Shown here: in pieces, positions 17,792 through 25,507 of the stretch
Layout of the letters: the number at the start of each line of letters is the position of its first letter
Numbering within the stretch: the first letter of the stretch is position 1
Assembly (NCBI GenBank): GCA_041687435.1
Contig: JAWLBX010000001.1
Coordinates: 302,571-366,570 of the forward strand
Direction of reading: 5' to 3'
Source: JACKII01 sp041687435
GTDB taxonomy: Bacteria > Pseudomonadota > Alphaproteobacteria > Bin95
DNA length: 64,000 nt
Translations under genes and position numbers: made by a program
Notes under the pieces: generated by a model
Told to the model about the DNA's origin: nothing
Seen by the model: the letters and a program-made list of their open reading frames with translations, nothing else
Databases searched by the model: none

Positions 17792-18298
17792 ATGGGCTAC
17801 ACGCTTGAGCAGCTTGCCGCCGATTGCCACGATGCATTGAAAGCCGACCCGGGCGCCGGCGGCCGCGAAAAGGTCCGGCAATACGTTGCCAAGGCCCTGA
17901 AAGACAAAGAGCTCTGCGCCAAATACCTGAACGACGATGTCGAGAAAGAGCGCACGGTTCTTTATGAGGATCCGGAGCTTGGTTTCTGCATCTGCGGCCA
18001 TGTTTACAAGGACGCCAAGCAGGGCTCGCCGCACGATCATGGCCCGACCTGGGCGATCTACGGCCAGGCTGAGGGCGAGACCGAGATGACCGACTGGGAC
18101 GTCGTCAGCCCGGCGCAGGGTGACAAACCGGCCAAGGTCAAGCTGTCCCGCAAGTACAAACTGGTGCCGGGCGATGCTCACGTGTACCCGGAAGGCGCGG
18201 TGCACGCCCCCTACCGCGACGGGCCGACCCGCCTGATCCGCATTGAGGGTGTGGACACCATGAAGGTGAAGCGCACCCCGATCGAAGCCGTGGAATAA
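17792..18298 (+). CDS. Cupin-fold protein, putative metal-binding
   Basis: A 168-residue acidic protein with a helical N-terminus (LEQLAADCHDALKAD) and a cupin core: LGFCICGHVYKDAKQGSPHDHGPTW contains the HxH metal ligands, followed by WAIYGQAEGETEM, and a second cupin block GDAHVYPEGAVHAPY with another His. This resembles cysteine-dioxygenase-like predicted metal enzymes. No substrate can be assigned. AAGGAG lies upstream of ATG 17792 and a strong intrinsic terminator follows, so it is probably a single-gene unit. Confidence 0.75.
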   Translation: MGYTLEQLAADCHDALKADPGAGGREKVRQYVAKALKDKELCAKYLNDDVEKERTVLYEDPELGFCICGHVYKDAKQGSPHDHGPTWAIYGQAEGETEMTDWDVVSPAQGDKPAKVKLSRKYKLVPGDAHVYPEGAVHAPYRDGPTRLIRIEGVDTMKVKRTPIEAVE

Positions 18299-18321
18299 AA
18301 GCGCGGACTCATCGTTCCACC

Positions 18322-18345
18322 GATGGGCGCCTCCGGGCGCCCATC
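18322..18345. terminator. Intrinsic terminator between cupin gene and convergent synthase gene
   Basis: A perfect 10-bp stem GATGGGCGCC / GGCGCCCATC with a TCCG tetraloop, followed by ATCGTTTTC on the plus strand. It sits between the cupin stop and the convergent gene's stop and can end transcription from the plus side well and from the minus side possibly. Confidence 0.85.
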
Positions 18346-18358
18346 ATCGTTTTCAGCC

Positions 18359-19519
18359 TCACCCCACAATCGCATGCGGCATAAACCTGGATGTATCGCG
18401 TGTCACCGGCGTTGAGTCCTCGCGAATGCCCAATCCCGCCGGTACGCCCCGCACCACCCACGAACCGATGACTGCATAGTTGCCGGCAAGGCAAGGCAAC
18501 GGCTGCAACGCTTGCAGCACATGACCCTCCGCGCCATACGGCCCGTCAATGGCATAGCGCTGGCCATCCGGCTCCACCCACTCCACATTCGCCCCCTCCC
18601 GGCCGAACAGCGGTTTGCGCACGTAGCCGCCGGATAGGTCCGCCGCGGCCGGGTCGGCCTCGAAAAATGCGGGCAGCAAGTTCGGATGGCCGGGGAAAAA
18701 GCGCCAGAGCAGCGGCAGCAGCCCCTTGTTCGACAGAATCGCCTTCCATGGCGGCTCCAGCCAGCGCACGCCTGCGCCGGGCACGAATTCGCCGAACCGA
18801 TCCGCGAACACCTGCTCCCACGGATACAGCTTGAACAGCGCCTCGATCACATAATCGTTGGTGTCGGAGAAGCGGCCTGCCGCATCCACGCCGATCTGCT
18901 CCAGCGCCACATAGTCGGTAGCGAGGCCCGCCTGCCGGGCACAATCTTCCAGATAGGCGACGGTGCCGCGGTCTTCCGCATGGCCGTCCGCCGACGAAAA
19001 ATGCAGGTAGGCGCCAGGATTGAAGGCCTCGAAGGCAGCGACCAGCGCCTCCTGGATGGAATTGTACTGGTCGGCATCGTTCGGCACCCGCCCGAACACC
19101 CGCGCCTGCTCTAGCCAGAGCCATTGGAAAAAAGCGCTTTCGTAAAGCGAGGTCGGCGTGTCGGCATTGTATTCGTAAAGCTTGGCCAGGCCGTGGCCGT
19201 CATAGGCGAAATCCATGCGGCCATAGAGCGGCGGCTCGCCCCGGAACCAGCTTTGCGCGATGAAATCCCAGAATGGCTCGGGAATCGCGAGTTGACGCAG
19301 CAATTCCCCGTCGCGGCAGGCGCGGTCGACCACGTCTAGGCACATCGCTTCGATCTCGGCGGTGGGCGCCTCGATGTCGTCCTCGATCTGCCGCAAGGTG
19401 AAACGGTAGTGCGCGCTTTCGTCCCAATAGGGCTCGCCGGCGATGGTGTGGAAGTGAAACCCCAGTGCCGTCGCCTGTCCGCGCCAGTCCGGCCGCTCCA
19501 GCGAAGGAACGCGCAGCAA
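18359..19519 (-). CDS. Glutathionylspermidine synthase family protein (YjfC-like ATP-grasp)
   Basis: A 386-residue protein close to the C-terminal synthetase domain of GspSA and to E. coli YjfC/YgiC. Conserved blocks: PYWDESAHYRFTLRQIE, YGRMDFAYDG, LYEYNADTPTSLYESAFFQW, DADQYNSIQEAL, ILSNKGLLPLLWRFFPGHPN, YVRKPLFGREGANV and DTSRFMPHAIVG. The only start consistent with the family N-terminus is TTG 19519, immediately after the tlpA stop codon and in the same frame, so translation is probably coupled. The family forms amide bonds using ATP; the amidase half of GspSA is absent. The physiological substrate is unknown. Confidence 0.88.
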   Translation of the reverse strand: MLRVPSLERPDWRGQATALGFHFHTIAGEPYWDESAHYRFTLRQIEDDIEAPTAEIEAMCLDVVDRACRDGELLRQLAIPEPFWDFIAQSWFRGEPPLYGRMDFAYDGHGLAKLYEYNADTPTSLYESAFFQWLWLEQARVFGRVPNDADQYNSIQEALVAAFEAFNPGAYLHFSSADGHAEDRGTVAYLEDCARQAGLATDYVALEQIGVDAAGRFSDTNDYVIEALFKLYPWEQVFADRFGEFVPGAGVRWLEPPWKAILSNKGLLPLLWRFFPGHPNLLPAFFEADPAAADLSGGYVRKPLFGREGANVEWVEPDGQRYAIDGPYGAEGHVLQALQPLPCLAGNYAVIGSWVVRGVPAGLGIREDSTPVTRDTSRFMPHAIVG

Positions 19520-20131
19520 CTAGCGCACCAACTCGCGCACGGCGGCGACCAGCTCCGGCGCGTCCCATTCGGCCGGTCCGATATATTGGGCCACGATTTC
19601 ACCCTCCCGGTTCAGAATATAGGTGCTTGGCAACACGCGGCCGTTCAGCGAACGGGTAAACGCGCCTTGCGGGTCCAGATAAGGGGCGAGCCTGTCCAAC
19701 CCATGTTCGGCCAGGAACGGCTCGACTTTTGCCATACCTTCCCGGTCAGAGGAAACCGCGACGACGCGGATACCATCGTCCGCCACCATCGCTTGCAACC
19801 GGTTCAGCGAAGGCATTTCATGCACACAGGGGCCGCACCAGGTTGCCCACAGGTTCACGACCACGCCCTGACCGCGGAAATCGGCCAGCGTCATGCTGTT
19901 TCCCTCGCCATCGGCGAAGGCCACCGTCGGCGCGGCCTCTGCAGGACGCAGCCGCTCCAGAGCCGCCGTCCAGTCCGGCACCGGGCGCACCGTATTGCCG
20001 TGCGGCGCGGGCTCGGGGCCTGCGGCGACGCTGAGAGGCGGCCCCGCTTCCCCTTCGTCCGTCACCATGCCATACAGAACAGCCGCAACCGCTATCACCG
20101 CCACCAGCAGTATCAGAGCAATCCACCGCAT
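19520..20131 (-). CDS. TlpA-family membrane-anchored thiol-disulfide oxidoreductase
   Basis: A 203-residue protein with an N-terminal membrane anchor (residues 2-22, IALILLVAVIAVAAVLYGM) and a periplasmic thioredoxin-like domain carrying the redox motif WATWCGPCVHEM and a cis-Pro region near GVFTRSLNGRVLPSTYIL-like sequence. TlpA proteins reduce disulfides during cytochrome c or copper-oxidase maturation. GGAGGA lies about 10 nt upstream of its ATG. That ATG shares two bases with the argH start codon on the other strand. The glutathionylspermidine-synthase-like gene follows directly. Confidence 0.9.
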   Translation of the reverse strand: MRWIALILLVAVIAVAAVLYGMVTDEGEAGPPLSVAAGPEPAPHGNTVRPVPDWTAALERLRPAEAAPTVAFADGEGNSMTLADFRGQGVVVNLWATWCGPCVHEMPSLNRLQAMVADDGIRVVAVSSDREGMAKVEPFLAEHGLDRLAPYLDPQGAFTRSLNGRVLPSTYILNREGEIVAQYIGPAEWDAPELVAAVRELVR

Positions 20132-21548
20132 GTCTCAGTCTTCCTCCGATGCGACCGCCAACCCGCTCTGGGGTGGCCGTTTTGCCGCCGGCCCCGCCGC
20201 AATCATGGCGGAGATCAACGTCTCCATTGGTTTCGATAAACGCCTGGCGCCGCAGGATATTGCAGGTTCCCGCGCCCATGCGGCCATGCTGGCAGATCAA
20301 GGGATTATCACAGCCGAAGACAATGCGGCCATTCAACAGGGCTTGAACCAAGTGGAAGCGGAGATTGCTGCCGGCAGCTTCCCCTTCCGCCCGGAACTGG
20401 AAGATATCCACATGAATGTGGAATCGCGCCTGCGCGAACTGATCGGCGAACCCGCCGGCCGCTTGCACACGGCGCGCAGCCGCAACGACCAGGTCGCCAC
20501 CGATTTCCGCCTCTGGGTCCGCCAGGCGTGCGCGGAGACGGACCGGGCCCTGACCGACCTGCAGGCCGCGTTAGTGGATCAAGCAGAGAAATCGGCAGAT
20601 ATGGTCATGCCCGGCTTCACCCATCTGCAGAACGCGCAGCCGATCACGTTTGGCCACCACCTGATGGCCTATGTCGAAATGTTTGGGCGCGACCGGAGCC
20701 GCTTCGCCGACGCCGCCCACCGGATGAACGAGTCGCCGCTTGGCGCCGCCGCGCTGGCCGGTACCCCTTTCCCGATTGACCGCGGCGCCACGGCGGTGGC
20801 ACTGGGGTTCGAGCGGCCCACCGCAAACTCGGTCGATAGCGTTTCAGCGCGCGATTTCGCGCTGGAATTTCTGTCTGCCGCCGCCATTTGCGCCACGCAC
20901 CTGTCGCGGCTGGCGGAAGAAATCGTGCTGTGGTGTTCGGAAGGCTTCGGCTTCGTCAAGCTGTCGGATGCCTTCACCACCGGCTCCAGCATCATGCCGC
21001 AAAAGCGCAACCCGGACGCAGCCGAACTGACCCGCGCCAAGGCCGGGCGCATGATCGGCTCGCTGAACAGCCTGCTGGTGACCATGAAGGGCCTGCCGCT
21101 CGCCTATTCCAAGGACATGCAGGAGGACAAGGAGCCGACGTTCGAGGCCGCGGATGCACTCATGCTTTGCTTGGCTGCCACGGCGGGCATGGTGCGCGAC
21201 TTCGCCCCGCAGCCGGACCGCATGCGCGCCGCCGCCGAACGGGGTCATATCACCGCCACCGATCTGGCGGATTGGCTGGTGCGCGAGTTGGGCCTGCCGT
21301 TCCGTGATGCCCATCATGTTACCGGCACCCTGGTGGCGGAAGCGGACCGGCAGGGCTCATCACTGGCCGGGCTTTCCATCGAAACCATGCAAGCGGTGCA
21401 TGCCGGCATTCATGCCGGCGTCTATGATGTACTAACCCTGGATGCCTCGGTCGCCAGCCGTACCAGCGAGGGCGGAACTGCGCCCGCGCGTGTGCGGGAG
21501 GCGATTGCCGAAGCCCGCCTGCGTTTTGGCCTGAACCATGAGAGTTAA
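20130..21548 (+). CDS. argH: Argininosuccinate lyase
   Basis: A 472-residue fumarase/aspartase-superfamily lyase that splits argininosuccinate into arginine and fumarate. Visible signatures: LWGGRF at the N-terminus, DIHMNVESRL, HTARSRNDQVATDFRLW, GFTHLQNAQPITFGHH, and the active-site loop GSSIMPQKRNPD. ATG 20130 gives the usual N-terminus; no clear Shine-Dalgarno sequence is seen. It is divergent from tlpA with overlapping start codons, so the promoter must lie inside tlpA. lptM begins before the argH stop. Confidence 0.97.
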   Translation: MSQSSSDATANPLWGGRFAAGPAAIMAEINVSIGFDKRLAPQDIAGSRAHAAMLADQGIITAEDNAAIQQGLNQVEAEIAAGSFPFRPELEDIHMNVESRLRELIGEPAGRLHTARSRNDQVATDFRLWVRQACAETDRALTDLQAALVDQAEKSADMVMPGFTHLQNAQPITFGHHLMAYVEMFGRDRSRFADAAHRMNESPLGAAALAGTPFPIDRGATAVALGFERPTANSVDSVSARDFALEFLSAAAICATHLSRLAEEIVLWCSEGFGFVKLSDAFTTGSSIMPQKRNPDAAELTRAKAGRMIGSLNSLLVTMKGLPLAYSKDMQEDKEPTFEAADALMLCLAATAGMVRDFAPQPDRMRAAAERGHITATDLADWLVRELGLPFRDAHHVTGTLVAEADRQGSSLAGLSIETMQAVHAGIHAGVYDVLTLDASVASRTSEGGTAPARVREAIAEARLRFGLNHES

Positions 21549-21690
21549 CCTGCCGATGGGCCGCCTCGTCATGATGATGTTCGTTCTCACCGTGATCGCC
21601 TTCGCCGTCACCGCATGCGGCAAGAAGGGCGATCTGGAGCCCGCAGAGGGCACGCAACCCACGTATCCGCGGACCTACCCGGCCAAATGA
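21538..21690 (+). CDS. lptM: Small lipoprotein LptM
   Basis: A 50-residue lipoprotein. A hydrophobic signal (residues 8-24) ends in the lipobox VTAC, with Cys27 as the lipidation site, followed by GKKGDLEPAEG and a short Pro/Tyr tail. The CGKKGxLxxP pattern and the position between argH and lysA match LptM (YifL), which helps the LptD outer-membrane translocon mature. Translation could start at ATG 21538, overlapping argH by 11 bp, or at ATG 21556. Its stop overlaps the lysA start by 4 bp (ATGA). Confidence 0.85.
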   Translation: MRVNLPMGRLVMMMFVLTVIAFAVTACGKKGDLEPAEGTQPTYPRTYPAK

Positions 21691-22955
21691 CGCCGTTCCA
21701 TTACCAGGATCACCGCCTTTGGGCGGAGGACGTGCCGCTGGCGGAGATTGCGGCAGCCGTCGGTACGCCGGTCTATGTCTACAGCAGCGCGGCCTTCCGC
21801 GATGCCTACCGCAGCTATGCCGACGCGTTCGTTGGCTTGCCGGTCACCATCTGCTATGCGGTGAAGGCCAACGACTCGCTGGCCGTCCTGCGCCTGTTGG
21901 CGGCGGAGGGCGCGGGCGCCGATGTCGTCTCCGGCGGCGAGTTGCGCTATGCGCTGGCCGCCGGCATTCCGGCCGGCCGGATCGTGTTTTCCGGCGTCGG
22001 CAAGACCAGGGAAGAACTGGCTTTCGCCCTCGACGAAGGCGTGATGCAAATCAATGTGGAGGTGGCAAGCGAGCTGGACCTGTTGAGCGAGATCGCCACG
22101 AAGCTGGGCAAGCCTGCGCGCATCGCCATCCGCATCAACCCGGATGTGGATGCCGGCACCATCGCGCAGATTTCCACCGGCAAGGCCGAAAACAAGTTTG
22201 GCATTGCCTACGATGCCGCGCCGGCCTTGTTCCGTCACGCGCAAGACCTGCCTGGAGTGGAGCCGGTCGGCCTGGCGGTGCATATCGGCTCTCAGATCAC
22301 CCGGCTGGAGCCCTACCGCGACGCCTTCCACCGGGTCCGCGACCTTTACACCGCGTTGCAGGCGGAAGGGCTGCCCCTGCAACGGCTCGATCTTGGCGGC
22401 GGCCTTGGCATCACCTATCACGAGGAAGCACCGCCCAGCGTTGCTGCCTATGCCGCCCTGGTGCGGGAGGTATTTCACGGTCTCGGCGCCACCTTGGTGT
22501 TCGAGCCCGGCCGCCGAATCGCCGGGCCGGCGGGTGTGCTCGTCACCCGCGTCATCACGGAAAAGCAGACGGCGGCCAAGCGCTTCGTCATCGTCGATGC
22601 CGCGATGAACGACCTGATCCGTCCGGCGCTCTACACCGCCTATCACCCGATCCAGCCGGAAACCGCGCCAGGGCCGGAAGCGGAATGGAGCGAGGCCGAC
22701 CTGGTCGGCCCGATTTGCGAGAGCACCGATACGTTCGCAACCGGCCGCGCCCTGCCACCGTTCAAACCCGATGACATGATCGTGATCGGTGCTGCCGGGG
22801 CCTATGGTGCGGTGATGGCTTCGGAGTACAATGGGCGGCCGCGCGCGCCGGAGGTCATGGTGAGCGGCAAGGAATGGGCCGTGGTCCGCCGCCGCCCGAC
22901 CTATGAGGAGATGATTGCGGCGCAAAGCCTGCCGCCTTGGCTGGAGGAGGCCTGA
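21687..22955 (+). CDS. lysA: Diaminopimelate decarboxylase
   Basis: A 422-residue fold-type III PLP enzyme for the last step of lysine synthesis. Motifs: PLP-Lys in ICYAVKANDSLAVLR, SGGELRYALAAG, HIGSQI, DLGGGLGITY, EPGRRIAGPAG, and CESTDTFATGR from the second subunit's active site. ATG 21687 overlaps the lptM stop by 4 bp. The argH-lptM-lysA order is common in proteobacteria, so this is probably one transcript. Confidence 0.97.
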   Translation: MTPFHYQDHRLWAEDVPLAEIAAAVGTPVYVYSSAAFRDAYRSYADAFVGLPVTICYAVKANDSLAVLRLLAAEGAGADVVSGGELRYALAAGIPAGRIVFSGVGKTREELAFALDEGVMQINVEVASELDLLSEIATKLGKPARIAIRINPDVDAGTIAQISTGKAENKFGIAYDAAPALFRHAQDLPGVEPVGLAVHIGSQITRLEPYRDAFHRVRDLYTALQAEGLPLQRLDLGGGLGITYHEEAPPSVAAYAALVREVFHGLGATLVFEPGRRIAGPAGVLVTRVITEKQTAAKRFVIVDAAMNDLIRPALYTAYHPIQPETAPGPEAEWSEADLVGPICESTDTFATGRALPPFKPDDMIVIGAAGAYGAVMASEYNGRPRAPEVMVSGKEWAVVRRRPTYEEMIAAQSLPPWLEEA

Positions 22956-25479
22956 GCCCCTGATCCGAACCCGCACCCTACCCATCAAGTCCCGGATCGC
23001 CCTGGCCTGGGCCAGTTTGTGGGCGGAGCGGGTTTGGAACGGACTCTGGCCGGCACAGGCTGTGGTGCTGGCCCTGCTGGCGCTCGGCATTTCCGGCCTG
23101 CTGCCGGCGCTTGGCCCATTGCTGCACAGCCTGGGCCTCATCGCCGCCGCCGCATGGCTTGGCTGGACGCTCTGGCAGCGGCGGTCTGCCTGGACGCTGC
23201 CCACCAGGGACGAGGCGGTGCGGCGGCTGGAGCGGGACAGTGGCGCCGAACATCGGCCCCTGCAGGGCCTTGCCGACAAGCCTTTGGATGAAGGCCCAGC
23301 CGCCCAGGCCCTCTGGGCGGCGCATCAGCGCCAGTTGGCCGCCCGCCTCCAGACGCTGCAGCCCCGGCCCCCGGTCAGCACCCTGCCGCGCCTCGACCGG
23401 TATGCCTGGCGGGCCGGAGCCATGCTCGGCCTGGCCGTTGCGGTGGCCATCGCCGGCTATGGGTGGCGCGACCGGCTGGCCGAAACCCTGACCCCCCGGT
23501 TTGCGGCAGCCTCCCCCGCGCCATCGCCCGCCGTCAATGTCTGGGCGGAACCGCCACCCTATACCGGCCGTCCGCCGATTTTTGCGCCAACTCCTGGCGA
23601 GCCGTTGCGACTGCCGGCCGGCAGCCGGTTGATTGCGCAGGTGAGCAATGCGGACGAGCCGAGCCTCAGCCTCGACACCCAAACCTATCCGATGACCGAG
23701 GAAGCGCCGGGCCAGTATGCCCTGAACCTCGATCCGGGCGATACCACCCGCATCTCTGTTATCAGCAACGGCGATCCTCTCGCCACGTGGCCGGTAACGA
23801 TCGTCCCGGACATGCCACCCGCCGCCGCCTTTACCGAAGCGCCGTCCGCGACCCAGCGCCAAGCGCTGCGCCTCGATTACGCCCTCAGTGACGATTATGG
23901 CGTGGTGGAGGCCTGGGCCGAACTTCGCCTGGCACCGAACCAGCCGCAAGTCGGCTGGGACGAGATTTTGCGCCTGTCCTTCCCACTGAGCCGCACCGCG
24001 CCGGCGGAAGTGCGGTCCAGCCTCTTCCATGACCTGACACCGCACCCCTGGGCCGGCCGCCAGGTGCTGGTTCGGCTGCACGCGCGCGACGGCGCCAATC
24101 AGGATGGCAGCAGCGAAGCCATGGCCATCACCCTGCCGGAGCGCACGTTCGAACACCCGGTGGCGCAAGAGATCATCGCCGCGCGCAAGAAGCTGGATTC
24201 CGGCGCTGCGCCGGTGAAGGTCGGCCGCTCTTTGGCCGAAATCGCCAGTTTCCCCGGCCGTTTCGATCATGACACCGTTGTCTACCTGGCGATCAGTTCC
24301 AGCTTCCATCGCCTGCGTCATGACGATGGCCATGCGGCCAGAACTTCGGTCCGGGACCTGTTGTGGGATACTGCGTTGCGGCTGGAAGATGGCAATTTGC
24401 CGGCTTCCGAGCGCGATCTGCGCGCCGCCCAGCAGGCATTGCAGGAGGCGCTGACCCGCGACACCCCGCCGGAAGAGCTTCGCCAACTGGTGGAGGAACT
24501 GCGCGAGGCCATGCGCCGATTCGCAACGGAACTTGCCAAACGCAACGGCGATCGACCACCACAGGCGCGGGCCGCCGACCAAGACCGTACTATCACCGAC
24601 GAAGACCTGGAGCGTATGCTCGACCGTATCCGGGATCTGGCGGAAATGGGGTCGCCCGAAGCGGCGCAGAAGCTGTTGTCGCAATTGCAGCAGATGCTCG
24701 AAAACGTGCAACAGGCACAGCCCATGACGCCGGAACAGCGTCAGCAGGCGGAAGCGATGACGCAAATGCTGAACCGTCTGCTGGAAATGCAGCGACGCCA
24801 GCAATCGCTGATCGACCGCACCTTTGAGCAGAGCCAGCAGGCGCAGCCCCCGCCGGTGGGTCCGCCAAACCCAAACGCAGGCCGCCCGGACCTGCCCTTC
24901 CGCCTGCCAAATTTCGGCCTGCCCGACTTCGGCCCGCACAACTTCACTATGCCCGGCGACTCGCAACCACAGGACCGGCAGCGGCCCGGCCCACCCATGC
25001 CGGAGTTGGCGCAGGACCAGGACGAACTGCGCCGCAACCTGGGAGAATTGATGCATCAGATGGGCGAGCAATTGGGCGCCATTCCGGGCGCATTGCAGCA
25101 AGCGGAGCAGGCAATGCGCGGCGCCCGCGACAGCCTGCAACAGGGCGCAGGACAGCCGGCGCTCGATGCCGAGACAGAGGCGCTGGAGCATCTGCGCCAA
25201 CTCGGCCACGGCATGGCGCAGCAACTGTCAAACCAATTCGGCATGGGCACTGGCGGCCTGCCGGGGGGGCAACAGACCGGGGAGAACGGCAGCCGGCCCG
25301 GCCGCCGTGACCCGCTGGGCCGGTCTGGTCAGGCATCGGAAGACGGCCCGCGCATACCGGCCGAAAGCGAGATGCAGCGCGCGCGCCGCATCCGCGACAC
25401 CCTCTATGACCGCAGCGCCGACCCCAACCGGTCTGTGCCGGAGCAGGACTACCTGAAGCGGTTGCTGGACCAGTTCTGA
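22915..25479 (+). CDS. TIGR02302 family (DUF4175) membrane protein
   Basis: A protein of about 854 residues with two N-terminal transmembrane segments (ALLALGISGLLPALGPLL and IAAAAWLGWTLW), a third near residue 165, a beta-rich middle, and a very long Gln-rich helical region (LLSQLQQMLENVQQAQPM, EMQRRQQSLIDRTFEQ) with Pro-rich linkers. This architecture and its place after lysA match the alphaproteobacterial TIGR02302 family, whose function is unknown. The start is uncertain: TTG 22915 has GAGGAG 4 nt upstream and overlaps lysA by 41 bp; no ATG precedes the first membrane segment. Confidence 0.85.
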   Translation: MRRKACRLGWRRPEPLIRTRTLPIKSRIALAWASLWAERVWNGLWPAQAVVLALLALGISGLLPALGPLLHSLGLIAAAAWLGWTLWQRRSAWTLPTRDEAVRRLERDSGAEHRPLQGLADKPLDEGPAAQALWAAHQRQLAARLQTLQPRPPVSTLPRLDRYAWRAGAMLGLAVAVAIAGYGWRDRLAETLTPRFAAASPAPSPAVNVWAEPPPYTGRPPIFAPTPGEPLRLPAGSRLIAQVSNADEPSLSLDTQTYPMTEEAPGQYALNLDPGDTTRISVISNGDPLATWPVTIVPDMPPAAAFTEAPSATQRQALRLDYALSDDYGVVEAWAELRLAPNQPQVGWDEILRLSFPLSRTAPAEVRSSLFHDLTPHPWAGRQVLVRLHARDGANQDGSSEAMAITLPERTFEHPVAQEIIAARKKLDSGAAPVKVGRSLAEIASFPGRFDHDTVVYLAISSSFHRLRHDDGHAARTSVRDLLWDTALRLEDGNLPASERDLRAAQQALQEALTRDTPPEELRQLVEELREAMRRFATELAKRNGDRPPQARAADQDRTITDEDLERMLDRIRDLAEMGSPEAAQKLLSQLQQMLENVQQAQPMTPEQRQQAEAMTQMLNRLLEMQRRQQSLIDRTFEQSQQAQPPPVGPPNPNAGRPDLPFRLPNFGLPDFGPHNFTMPGDSQPQDRQRPGPPMPELAQDQDELRRNLGELMHQMGEQLGAIPGALQQAEQAMRGARDSLQQGAGQPALDAETEALEHLRQLGHGMAQQLSNQFGMGTGGLPGGQQTGENGSRPGRRDPLGRSGQASEDGPRIPAESEMQRARRIRDTLYDRSADPNRSVPEQDYLKRLLDQF

Positions 25480-25507
25480 CCGACCGCAGCCTTTGGAAAA
25501 GCGCGGC

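Noticed and set aside
19520..19522. TAG between tlpA and the synthase as a pyrrolysine codon
   Set aside because: The synthase family normally begins right after this point and tlpA is complete, so the TAG is an ordinary stop. Nothing else suggests pyrrolysine use.
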